Positions 1 through 6,843 of a stretch of DNA of 12,075 nucleotides are shown piece by piece. The DNA is from Candidatus Nanopelagicaceae bacterium (GTDB taxonomy: Bacteria > Actinomycetota > Actinomycetes > Nanopelagicales > Nanopelagicaceae). A program made the translations under genes and the position numbers. The notes under the pieces were generated by a model that was not told the origin of the DNA, searched no databases, and saw only the letters and a program-made list of their open reading frames with translations. Location of the stretch: NCBI GenBank assembly GCA_947478965.1, contig CANJXW010000003.1:1-12075 (forward strand), read 5' to 3'. Each line of letters begins with the position of its first letter. Position 1 is the first letter of the stretch.

Positions 1-546
1 CACGGTGATGAGATTGTTCTGCGCCCCTTGCGTTACCGCGATCGCGCTCGCTGGAGCGCAGTTCGAGAAGAAAATAAAGAGTGGCTTTCACCTTGGGAGG
101 CGACTCTGCCTACTGTTCCAGGGCGTGAGGACGAGATTCTGCTCCCATCATTTCTAGAGATGGTCCGCGTCCTCAAGAGAGAAGGACGGTCTGGGCGGGC
201 ATTTTCACTGATGATCTGGCGAGGCAATAACCTCATCGGACAAATCACGATGGGTGGCGTGATCTATGGAGCCCTTCGCGGAGCCCATATTGGCTATTGG
301 ATTGATCGCGCACATGCAGGTCGCGGCTATACAACCCAAGCTGTCGAATTGATGACCTCTTTTGGCTTTCATGAACTTGGTTTACATCGCATCGAAATCA
401 ATATTCGCCCAGAAAATGCCGGATCAATTCGAGTCGCTGAAAAAGCTGGATATCTTTTCGAAGGAAAGCGCCCTCGCTACCTACATATTGACGGGCAATG
501 GCGCGATCACCTCTGTTATGTCAAAGAAAATCCCTTGGTTATTTAA
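1..546 (+). CDS. rimJ: GNAT-family ribosomal-protein-type N-acetyltransferase (RimJ-like), 5' end outside window
   Basis: The frame is already open at base 1, reading HGDEIVLRPLRYRD, so the TTG at 28 is an internal leucine and the true start lies upstream. The visible 181 or so residues match the RimJ/RimL branch of GNAT acetyltransferases, which move acetyl from acetyl-CoA to the N-terminal amine of a protein. Seen features are the N-terminal LRPL pattern, an early NKEWLSPWEAT segment typical of actinobacterial RimJ-like proteins, the IGYWIDRAHAGRGY acetyl-CoA-binding stretch (RGY within motif A), and the C-terminal RPENAGSIRVAEKAGY motif, where Asn and the KxGY element are characteristic. 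The stop is TAA at 544-546. In actinobacteria a gene of this type often lies between a MoeA/Glp-like gene and the glpR/sepX gene, as it does here on the downstream side. The actual substrate cannot be read from sequence; rimJ is a family label. Confidence 0.88.
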   Translation, partial: HGDEIVLRPLRYRDRARWSAVREENKEWLSPWEATLPTVPGREDEILLPSFLEMVRVLKREGRSGRAFSLMIWRGNNLIGQITMGGVIYGALRGAHIGYWIDRAHAGRGYTTQAVELMTSFGFHELGLHRIEINIRPENAGSIRVAEKAGYLFEGKRPRYLHIDGQWRDHLCYVKENPLVI

Positions 547-581
547 CCCCCTAAATCCACAAAGGCGCGGTACACCTCCTC

Positions 582-587
582 TAATCT
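582..587 (+). promoter_or_regulatory. Candidate -10 box for leaderless glpR-like gene
   Basis: TAATCT fits the TAnnnT form of a sigma-70-type -10 element. It lies 8 bases before the ATG at 596, so transcription would begin at or near the start codon. The stretch between the acetyltransferase stop and this ATG is pyrimidine-rich and has no Shine-Dalgarno sequence. No convincing -35 box is seen. The reading rests mainly on the same spacing recurring before three other genes in this window. Confidence 0.3.
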
Positions 588-595
588 TTACCATC

Positions 596-1372
596 ATGGC
601 TTCAGGAATTATCTATCTCGCAATTATCGGGATGTGGGCTGCTTATTTTCTGCCTCGATGGATCCATGACCGAAATGAATTTTCTGGAAAGAGCGTTGAA
701 AGATATAAAAGCGCGCTACGAATAGTTGCAAGCAATACACCAGGTGGAAATTCTGGAACCGGAGCTATCCATACCGATTTAGATAGCCAAGCAAAAAACG
801 CTCAACTCTTATTACGACGTCGCATAATTTTTTCTCTTCTCTTTATCTCCTTCATAATGACGGTGGTGGGTGTCATGAATCAAACTCTTGCACTTTCTTT
901 TCTTGGCTTGCCGATACTTGGATTCTTTCTCTATCTCGCACAAGTGCGCCGCCAAAGTAATTCAGAAAAAATTCAACGTCGTCGTGTTACCCAACTTCAT
1001 CGCTCTAGCGCCGGAGTTTCATCGACAAATCTTGCAGAAGTTTTCGTTTCAAAGCCATCAACAGAACATTGGATTCCCCTTGCAGATCGCGAACTAACGG
1101 GAGTAACGATCTTGCCTAAGGGAACTGCGATTATTCGTGGCCAATGGCAGCCAAATGCCATCCCGGTTCCTACCTATGTAAACGCTCCCAAAGCAGTTAC
1201 ATCCAAGCGCGTTCTTGATCTCACAACGCCTGGACAGTGGACTCTTGAGCAAGAACAGTTAGAGCGCGATGCTCTTGCAGCAGCAGCTCCTTCTCGTGAT
1301 GAAGTCTTTGATCAACAGCTAGCGGATGAAGCTGTCAATCGCTTGCGCGAAAACCGCGCAGCAAATCAATAA
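596..1372 (+). CDS. glpR: GlpR/SepX-like actinobacterial cell-division membrane protein
   Basis: This is a 258-residue membrane protein. From the ATG at 596 it begins MASGIIYLAIIGMWAAYFLP followed by RW and basic residues. That closely resembles, from memory, the N-terminus of actinobacterial proteins called GlpR (membrane receptor of the gephyrin-like Glp protein in Corynebacterium) or SepX in Streptomyces. Next come a SVERYKSALRIV segment (about residues 33-44), a short linker, two adjacent membrane segments (about 77-93 and 97-115) and a basic stretch. The rest is a cytoplasmic C-terminal region with WTLEQEQLERDAL and a charged end. Related proteins take part in septation and polar growth. 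The frame is open further upstream (ATG at 518), but that start would overlap the acetyltransferase by 29 bases and add residues the family lacks. The family call is by resemblance. A Glp/MoeA-like gene upstream of the window is predicted but not seen. Confidence 0.72.
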   Translation: MASGIIYLAIIGMWAAYFLPRWIHDRNEFSGKSVERYKSALRIVASNTPGGNSGTGAIHTDLDSQAKNAQLLLRRRIIFSLLFISFIMTVVGVMNQTLALSFLGLPILGFFLYLAQVRRQSNSEKIQRRRVTQLHRSSAGVSSTNLAEVFVSKPSTEHWIPLADRELTGVTILPKGTAIIRGQWQPNAIPVPTYVNAPKAVTSKRVLDLTTPGQWTLEQEQLERDALAAAAPSRDEVFDQQLADEAVNRLRENRAANQ

Positions 1373-1394
1373 GTTCCAGAGTTAAATTCCGGGC

Positions 1395-2678
1395 TTAAAT
1401 CCAAGAGGGAAACCACATTCTGTTTTGCCATGCTTGGTAGGTAATGATGTCACCTCTAAAGAGTGGTAGAAAATAGATAAAGTTTATAAGAATGACAATA
1501 AAGATTAATCCGCAGAATACATAGATCTCTTTGCGATGGGTAAAGTTAGAAAGAGCAAGAGATAGACAGTAGACAATAGCCAAGATTAAAAAAGGCTCAA
1601 AAACAATGGCATAGAAGGAGAAGACCGTTCGCTTTTGAAAGAGAAACCACGGCACGTAACCAGCAATTATTCCCATAAGAATAATATTGAGCGCAGGATC
1701 AAAACGTCGCGTTGCAAAAGATTTCAGCCAATAACCAATTACTACAGCGAGTGCAATCGTTGCAAGCCACCACAAGATCGGTGTTCCAAGAGCCAGAACT
1801 TCTTGGGAGCAATCATTAGCACCGCAACCCTTTGGCGTTTCATAGAAAAATGAAGTCGGTCTTCCCATGACAAGCCAACTCCAAGGGTTTGCTTGATAGG
1901 CATGGTCTTGCGTGAGGCCAGTATGAAAGCCCAACATCTGAGAGTGGTAATGAAGAAAAGAGGTGATGGTGTTCGTCGAGTAATCACGATCCCAACCACG
2001 TGAACTTCTAAACCAGCCGATCCACGAAGCGATATAAATTACTGGGGGAATCAGAGCAAACTGGATAAGAGTTTTTATAGTCGGCTTAACAAGATCGCGT
2101 CCAGTGTGATGGGTAAAGGCGCGATAGAGAGCAACAGCGCCAAAGAGCGCAAGGAAATAAACTCCGCTCCATTTTGTTGCACTTGCTAGACCGAGAAATA
2201 TGCCTGCGAGCCAATAGTTTCGTATGACAAAGAAATAGGTAGCGGCGAGAATAAAGAAGGCTAAGTAGATATCGAGCAACGCTGTCCGAGAATGAACCAG
2301 GGCAAGTCCATCAACTGCCATGAGAGCACTTGCTGAAATTGTGACTAGAGGAGAGCGGAAGAGTCTCTGGGCTATGAGTGCGATCAAAATAATCATCAGC
2401 GCACCAAGAACAGCGCCAACAAAACGCCATCCAAATTCATTATCGCCAAAGAGTTGGATCCCGAGAGCGATCCCCCATTTACCTATCGGTGGATGAACGA
2501 TGAACTCTGGTTGCGTTCCTGAAACTTCCACGCCATATCGAAGAAAGTCGCGGGCGCCATCAACGTAATAAACCTCATCGAAGATGAAACCTTGTGGTCG
2601 ACCCAATTGGAGCAGACGCAGGGCGAGAGAGATGAGAGTGATGGCTCCGATGGCTACGGGAGTAATAAATCTCTTCAC
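1395..2678 (-). CDS. pmt: Polyprenyl-phosphate-mannose--protein mannosyltransferase (PMT family, GT39)
   Basis: A 427-residue polytopic membrane protein that would transfer mannose from polyprenyl-phosphate-mannose to Ser/Thr of exported proteins at the outer face of the cytoplasmic membrane. After a first membrane helix (about residues 7-25) comes FDEVYYVDGARDF with D34-E35, the acidic pair in the first extracytoplasmic loop that is catalytic in the family. It is followed by HPPIGKW, SRTALLDIYLAFF, ATKWSGVYFL and the C-terminal-domain motifs YQANPWSW, SQEVLALGTPILWW and PWFLFQKRTVFSFY. Two cysteines flank the GANDC loop. From memory the M. tuberculosis homologue Rv1002c is about 500 residues, so this is a short version. 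The start is GTG on the minus strand at 2676-2678. The gene is divergent from rsmI, as Rv1002c is in mycobacteria, and convergent with glpR with only 22 bases between stops. Signal-peptide substrates are not visible here. Confidence 0.92.
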   Translation of the reverse strand: MKRFITPVAIGAITLISLALRLLQLGRPQGFIFDEVYYVDGARDFLRYGVEVSGTQPEFIVHPPIGKWGIALGIQLFGDNEFGWRFVGAVLGALMIILIALIAQRLFRSPLVTISASALMAVDGLALVHSRTALLDIYLAFFILAATYFFVIRNYWLAGIFLGLASATKWSGVYFLALFGAVALYRAFTHHTGRDLVKPTIKTLIQFALIPPVIYIASWIGWFRSSRGWDRDYSTNTITSFLHYHSQMLGFHTGLTQDHAYQANPWSWLVMGRPTSFFYETPKGCGANDCSQEVLALGTPILWWLATIALAVVIGYWLKSFATRRFDPALNIILMGIIAGYVPWFLFQKRTVFSFYAIVFEPFLILAIVYCLSLALSNFTHRKEIYVFCGLIFIVILINFIYFLPLFRGDIITYQAWQNRMWFPSWI

Positions 2679-2684
2679 TTGCTA

Positions 2685-2690
2685 AGAGTA
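2685..2690 (-). promoter_or_regulatory. Candidate -10 box for leaderless pmt
   Basis: On the minus strand TACTCT lies exactly 6 bases before the GTG start of pmt, which would place the transcription start on the G of the start codon. No Shine-Dalgarno sequence precedes the GTG. It sits in the 47-base divergent spacer shared with rsmI. No clear -35 is visible. Confidence 0.35.
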
Positions 2691-2711
2691 TGGGTGAATT
2701 TCCAAATTACT

Positions 2712-2717
2712 GAGAGG
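2712..2717 (+). promoter_or_regulatory. Ribosome binding site of rsmI
   Basis: GAGAGG lies 8 bases before the ATG at 2726 and supports that start rather than the out-of-frame ATG at 2718. It shows that rsmI, unlike its divergent neighbour pmt, is expected to have a leadered mRNA. The promoter for the rsmI operon must lie in or just before this 47-base spacer, but I cannot place it confidently. Confidence 0.55.
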
Positions 2718-2725
2718 ATGTCCCA

Positions 2726-3568
2726 ATGGCCCTGACACTTGCAGCAACGCCGCTTGGAAATCCGGGAGATGCCAGCCCGCGCCTTAAGAGCGCCATTGAA
2801 TCAGCTGAAATCATCGCTGCCGAAGATTCACGACGATTTCATCGCCTCTGCTCAGATATCGGAGTCACTTTTACCGGCAAGGTGATCTCGTTCTTTGATG
2901 GCAACGAAACAGCTCGTACTGAAGAAGTCTTATCGCTCTTGCGAACAGGAAAGAACGTACTCGTCGTCTCTGATGCAGGAATGCCAACGATCAGTGACCC
3001 AGGTTTTAGATTAATGCGAGATGCCATCGCTGAAAAAATCGATGTCAAAGTAATCCCAGGACCAAGTGCGCCAACAATGGCGATCGCACTTTCTGGCCTA
3101 CCTACGGATCGATTTACCTTTGAGGGATTTGCACCAAGATCACAAGGCGCGCGTGAGGCTTTCTTCGAGTCGCTCCGATTTGAAGAACGCACGATGGTTC
3201 TCTTTGAAGCTCCTCATCGACTTAAGGAATCACTCGATGATGCAGTTACTGTCTTTGGAAAGAATCGAAAGGGCGCCATCTGCCGCGAAATGACCAAGAC
3301 ATATGAAGAAACAATTCGCGGAGATTTATCGCACCTATCTGAGTGGGCCACAACCCATGAAGTCCTCGGTGAGATCACACTCGTGATTGAAGGCGCCTCG
3401 GCCGGTTCTGCAGAGAAATCTGGCCAAGAGATGGTGGCGCGCGTTCGTGAATTTGAGGCAGCTGGAATGGATCGAAAAGGCGCCATTGCAACCGTTGCCG
3501 ATGAGTTCGACCTGCCCAAGCGAATCGTTTATGCCGCGGTAGTTGATGCTAATAAGATGCGCCCGTGA
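2726..3568 (+). CDS. rsmI: 16S rRNA (cytidine-1402-2'-O)-methyltransferase RsmI
   Basis: A 280-residue SAM-dependent methyltransferase of the tetrapyrrole-methylase fold that methylates the 2'-OH of C1402 in the decoding centre of 16S rRNA. Family motifs appear in order: LAATPLGNPGDASPR at the N-terminus, AEDSRRFHRLC (about residues 32-42), SFFDGNE, LVVSDAGMPTISDPGFRLM, IPGPSAPTMAIALSGLPTDRF and FEGFAPR. In the second half are VLFEAPHRL and the REMTKTYEE segment. Length is normal for the family. It heads the plus-strand run rsmI-metG-tatD-rsmA-ispE. Its TGA (3566-3568) overlaps the GTG start of metG in a GTGA arrangement, so translation of metG is probably coupled to it. Together with rsmA downstream, the operon contains two enzymes modifying the 3' minor/decoding region of 16S rRNA. 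Confidence 0.95.
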   Translation: MALTLAATPLGNPGDASPRLKSAIESAEIIAAEDSRRFHRLCSDIGVTFTGKVISFFDGNETARTEEVLSLLRTGKNVLVVSDAGMPTISDPGFRLMRDAIAEKIDVKVIPGPSAPTMAIALSGLPTDRFTFEGFAPRSQGAREAFFESLRFEERTMVLFEAPHRLKESLDDAVTVFGKNRKGAICREMTKTYEETIRGDLSHLSEWATTHEVLGEITLVIEGASAGSAEKSGQEMVARVREFEAAGMDRKGAIATVADEFDLPKRIVYAAVVDANKMRP

Positions 3569-5127
3569 AGTCTTTCTATCTAACGACGCCTATTTACTAT
3601 GTAAATGATGCGCCCCATATTGGCCATGCATATACAACCGTCGCTGGAGATGTGCTCACTCGCTGGCATCGCCAAAAGGGCGAATCTGTCTGGTTCTTAA
3701 CCGGCACAGATGAGCACGGACAAAAAGTTATGCGTACGGCGCAGGAGAATAACGTTGCACCACAAGCGTGGGTTGATCGACTTGTGCAAGATGCCTGGAA
3801 ACCAAATTGGCAGCACCTAAATATTGCAAATGATGATTTTATTCGCACCACTGAAGTTCGCCATACAGAGCGAGTACAAAAGTTTCTGCAATCGCTCAAA
3901 GATGCTGGCCATATCTATGCTGGCAAGTACGAAGGCCCTTACTGCGTTGGTTGTGAAGAATTTAAACTTCCAGGTGATCTCCTTGAAGTCGGTGGAGAAA
4001 AACTTTGTCCCATCCATAGCAAGCCAGTTGAAATTGTTAATGAAAATAACTGGTTCTTTAAACTCTCTGCATTTGTAGAACCTCTTCTTGCTCACTATCG
4101 CGAACATCCAGAAGCATGCCAACCTGAGAGCGCTCGCAATGAAGTGATCTCTTTCCTTGAAGGTGGCGTCTCTGATTTATCTATCTCTCGTTCAACATTT
4201 GATTGGGGAATTCCTGTTCCGTGGGATCCAGCACAGGTTGTTTACGTTTGGTTCGACGCGCTCCTTAACTATGCAACAGCAGTTGGTTTAACAGATGCGC
4301 CAGATTCTGAAGGTGGAAAGAAGTTTGCACAGACATGGCCAGCAGATGTTCACCTCGTTGGAAAAGATATTCTGCGATTCCATGCAGTTATCTGGCCTGC
4401 GATGTTAATGGCTGCAGGACTTGCGGTTCCTAAGAAAGTTTTTGCACACGGTTGGTTACTTGTTGGCGGCGAGAAGATGAGCAAGAGCAAGCTCACTGGT
4501 ATTGCACCTTCAGATATCACCGACCACTTTGGCGTCGACGCATTTCGTTATTACTTCTTGCGCGCAATCCCATTCGGTAGCGATGGATCTTTCTCATGGG
4601 AAGATATGAGCGCACGATATACATCAGAACTTGCAAATGATTTTGGAAACTTAGCATCACGCCTTGCTGCGATGATTGAAAAGTATGCAGATGGCAAAGT
4701 CCCTGCAGTTAGCCACGATGCGGGCCTAGAAAGTGCGCTCAGTGCAGCTGTTGCCAAGGCTGATGCTGCGATGTGCGAGCTTGATTTCCAAGGTGGAATC
4801 ACAACGATTATGGATTTCTGCAAGAAGGTAAATGGTTATGTCACCGAGAAAGAGCCATGGATTCTTGCAAAAGATCCATCGAACAAGGCCCTTCTTGATG
4901 AAGTTCTCTACAACACCGCCGAATCATTACGCGCACTCGCAGTCTTGCTCCACCCGATCATGCCTGCAACGACAGAGATCTTGTGGGAGAGCCTTGGTGC
5001 AAACCAATCAATCGGACAACTTGGTGCACAAGAGATCTCGGCAGTTGCGACATGGGGACAACTTCCCCTTGGCTCTGTTGTGACAAAGACACCCGTTCTC
5101 TTTCCTCGGTTAGAGATTAAAGAGTAA
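3565..5127 (+). CDS. metG: Methionyl-tRNA synthetase
   Basis: A 520-residue class I aminoacyl-tRNA synthetase that charges tRNA-Met (initiator and elongator) with methionine. The HIGH motif is intact at residues 18-21 (DAPHIGHAY). The KMSKS signature is at 304-308 (GEKMSKSKL). A single-zinc knuckle is formed by C127, C130, C148 and H151 (YCVGC and LCPIH), matching the one-zinc actinobacterial/Thermus-type enzymes. Other supporting segments are FLTGTDEHGQK near the N-terminus, YVWFDALLNY, HLVGKDILRFHAV, and the anticodon-binding helical domain after about residue 360. No C-terminal EMAP/Trbp-like tRNA-binding domain is present, as is normal for enzymes of this length. Translation starts with GTG at 3565, overlapping the rsmI stop by four bases; no other start fits the family N-terminus. 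tatD follows after a 6-base gap. Confidence 0.97.
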   Translation: MKSFYLTTPIYYVNDAPHIGHAYTTVAGDVLTRWHRQKGESVWFLTGTDEHGQKVMRTAQENNVAPQAWVDRLVQDAWKPNWQHLNIANDDFIRTTEVRHTERVQKFLQSLKDAGHIYAGKYEGPYCVGCEEFKLPGDLLEVGGEKLCPIHSKPVEIVNENNWFFKLSAFVEPLLAHYREHPEACQPESARNEVISFLEGGVSDLSISRSTFDWGIPVPWDPAQVVYVWFDALLNYATAVGLTDAPDSEGGKKFAQTWPADVHLVGKDILRFHAVIWPAMLMAAGLAVPKKVFAHGWLLVGGEKMSKSKLTGIAPSDITDHFGVDAFRYYFLRAIPFGSDGSFSWEDMSARYTSELANDFGNLASRLAAMIEKYADGKVPAVSHDAGLESALSAAVAKADAAMCELDFQGGITTIMDFCKKVNGYVTEKEPWILAKDPSNKALLDEVLYNTAESLRALAVLLHPIMPATTEILWESLGANQSIGQLGAQEISAVATWGQLPLGSVVTKTPVLFPRLEIKE

Positions 5128-5133
5128 TTTCTC

Positions 5134-6006
5134 ATGGCTGATCGCCACAACCGCGATATTGATCGTACTTTGGCGCCGCTGCCAAAACCTCTTCCTGTTC
5201 CGACGGTTGATGCACATGCGCACCTCGAGATAGTTACAGATGCAGCGCCGGATTCAGATGCGGTTCGTCAAGTATTAGATGATGCAAAATCAGTTGGTGT
5301 CGATCGCGTTGTGCAAGTTGGATATTCAGCAGAACAATCACAATGGTGCGTTGCAGCTGCCGAACATTTTGATGATCGCGTTTTAGCAGCTGTTGCTCTG
5401 CATCCCAATGAAGCCCCAGTCGTTGCTGATCTCGATGCTGATCTCGCAATCATTGAGAAACTTGCATGGCATCCACGCGTTCGCGCAATTGGTGAGACCG
5501 GCCTTGATTATTTCCGTACTCCCCCCGAACTTCGCGGCCGTCAGCAAGAATCCTTTAAGTGGCATATCGAGTTAGCAAAGAAGACAAAGAAGGCCCTTGT
5601 TATTCACGATCGCGATTCTCATGACGATGTTCTTTCGATATTGCTCGAAGTCGGAGCGCCAGAGAAGACCGTTTTCCATTGTTTTTCAGGTGATGTAGCG
5701 ATGGCAAAGATCTGTATCGATCGCGGATACATACTCTCCTTCGCCGGAACTCTGACCTTTAAGAATGCACCGGATCTTCGCGAAGCGGTGAAGCTTGTGC
5801 CCCACGACCAGCTCCTTGTCGAGACAGATTCACCCTTTTTAGCGCCTGCGCCTCACCGTGGATCGCTTAACTCTCCAGCCCAAATTGCAACGATTGTGCG
5901 TGCGATGGCAGAGGAACGAAACGAGAGCGTCGCAGCTCTTGCAACAGCGTTATCCGTCAATGCCGAGCGAATCTTCGGTTCCTTTGCACCTGGTACTTCG
6001 ATATGA
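5134..6006 (+). CDS. tatD: TatD-family metal-dependent deoxyribonuclease
   Basis: A 290-residue amidohydrolase-fold protein of the TatD family, cytoplasmic, with metal-dependent DNase/phosphodiesterase activity in characterised relatives. All expected metal ligands are visible: H28 and H30 in VDAHAHLE, E121 in IGETGLDY, H158 in VIHDRDSHDD, H182 in FHCFSGD and D232 in VETDSPFL. LSFAGTLTFKNA and APHRGSLNSPA are also typical. About 20 residues precede the usual N-terminus, giving a slightly long start, but the ATG at 5134 is the first in frame after the metG stop and AAAGAG lies 9 bases before it. Its TGA overlaps the ATG of rsmA by four bases. In many actinobacteria a resuscitation-promoting-factor/G5-domain gene lies between tatD and rsmA; it is absent here. 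Confidence 0.94.
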   Translation: MADRHNRDIDRTLAPLPKPLPVPTVDAHAHLEIVTDAAPDSDAVRQVLDDAKSVGVDRVVQVGYSAEQSQWCVAAAEHFDDRVLAAVALHPNEAPVVADLDADLAIIEKLAWHPRVRAIGETGLDYFRTPPELRGRQQESFKWHIELAKKTKKALVIHDRDSHDDVLSILLEVGAPEKTVFHCFSGDVAMAKICIDRGYILSFAGTLTFKNAPDLREAVKLVPHDQLLVETDSPFLAPAPHRGSLNSPAQIATIVRAMAEERNESVAALATALSVNAERIFGSFAPGTSI

Positions 6007-6842
6007 GTTTGCTTGGCGCATCCGAGATACGCGCACTTGCCGCCTCACTCGATCTCAAACCGTCTAAATCACTTGGCCAGAACTTTGTTATCGATGCCAA
6101 TGTCTGCAGAAAGATTGTTCGCACAGCAGGTGTGACATCAACGGATGTTGCACTTGAGATTGGGCCAGGACTTGGTTCGCTCACCCTTGCTTTGATGGAG
6201 GAAGCACATTCGGTTGTTGCAGTTGAAATTGATTCTCGCCTTGCCACACAACTGCCGATCACTGCAAAGCTACATAGCGATCACCCTGAAACTCTGACAG
6301 TAATCAATCAAGATGCGCTCTCCATTAAAGAGCTTGCCTTTGCACCGACAGTACTTGTAGCTAACTTGCCTTATAACGTCTCTGTCCCTGTTTTCTTGCA
6401 TCTACTAGAAGTTCTCCCAACTCTGCGCACGGGCGTTGTAATGGTGCAGGCAGAAGTTGCAGATCGTCTTGCTGCAAAACCTAATACTCGCGAATACGGA
6501 ATCCCGAGCGTTAAAGCTGCATGGTGGGCTAGCGTCACGGGTGCAGGTTCGGTTTCACGTTCTATCTTCTGGCCAGCACCGAACGTTGATTCGAAGTTAG
6601 TTTCATTTACGCGCCGAGAAACCCCGGGCGATGAGGAACTTCGTAAGAAAGTATTTGCGATCATCGATCTTGCATTTGCTCAGCGACGAAAGATGCTTCG
6701 ATCAGCCCTCTCATCTATGTATGGAGGATCAGGGGCAGCAGAGAAAGTTCTGAGCGCAGCTGGAATTGATCCAACGTTAAGAGGCGAAGCTCTTGATATC
6801 GCTGCGTTCTGCAAGATCGCTCAACAAGGTTTAGAGTCGTAG
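6003..6842 (+). CDS. rsmA: 16S rRNA (adenine-1518/1519-N6)-dimethyltransferase RsmA (KsgA)
   Basis: A 279-residue SAM-dependent enzyme that dimethylates two adjacent adenines in helix 45 of 16S rRNA during late small-subunit assembly. Motifs are complete: SLGQNF at residues 23-28, the SAM-binding LEIGPGLGSLT with E52-G58, an acidic AVEID strand end, and the catalytic NLPY at 121-124. QAEVADRLAAKP, YGIPSVKAAWW and a C-terminal RRKMLRSAL segment typical of KsgA follow. The ATG at 6003 overlaps the tatD stop as ATGA, suggesting translational coupling. The stop TAG at 6840-6842 is one base from the ispE start. Length and composition match neighbours. Loss of this enzyme gives kasugamycin resistance in characterised bacteria. 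Confidence 0.96.
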   Translation: MSLLGASEIRALAASLDLKPSKSLGQNFVIDANVCRKIVRTAGVTSTDVALEIGPGLGSLTLALMEEAHSVVAVEIDSRLATQLPITAKLHSDHPETLTVINQDALSIKELAFAPTVLVANLPYNVSVPVFLHLLEVLPTLRTGVVMVQAEVADRLAAKPNTREYGIPSVKAAWWASVTGAGSVSRSIFWPAPNVDSKLVSFTRRETPGDEELRKKVFAIIDLAFAQRRKMLRSALSSMYGGSGAAEKVLSAAGIDPTLRGEALDIAAFCKIAQQGLES

Positions 6843-6843
6843 G

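Noticed and set aside
38-47. CGCGATCGCG palindrome and many GATCGC hexamers through the window, as a possible iterated genomic motif
   Set aside because: Most copies fall in frame on Asp-Arg codons (GAT CGC) inside genes, so codon preference explains them; a genome-wide count against codon-shuffled sequence would be needed.
362-595. Longer start for the GlpR-like gene at 362 or ATG 518
   Set aside because: Position 362 lies deep in the acetyltransferase in another frame; 518 overlaps it by 29 bases, lacks a ribosome binding site, and adds residues that the family N-terminus does not have.
1373-1394. Terminator between convergent glpR-like and pmt genes
   Set aside because: The 22 bases contain no stem-loop or T-run that I can support.
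3817-4122. Minus-strand frames inside metG and other core genes
   Set aside because: They lie opposite well-conserved coding sequence with no recognisable domains; shadow frames.
4440-5127. Missing C-terminal tRNA-binding domain in MetG as a truncation
   Set aside because: The length near 520 residues is normal for actinobacterial one-zinc MetRS, and the stop is followed directly by tatD without remnants.
5111-5133. Hairpin GAGATTA/TAATTTCTC at the metG-tatD junction
   Set aside because: It is A/T-rich, needs a two-base bulge and would cover only the weak ribosome binding site of tatD; most likely chance.
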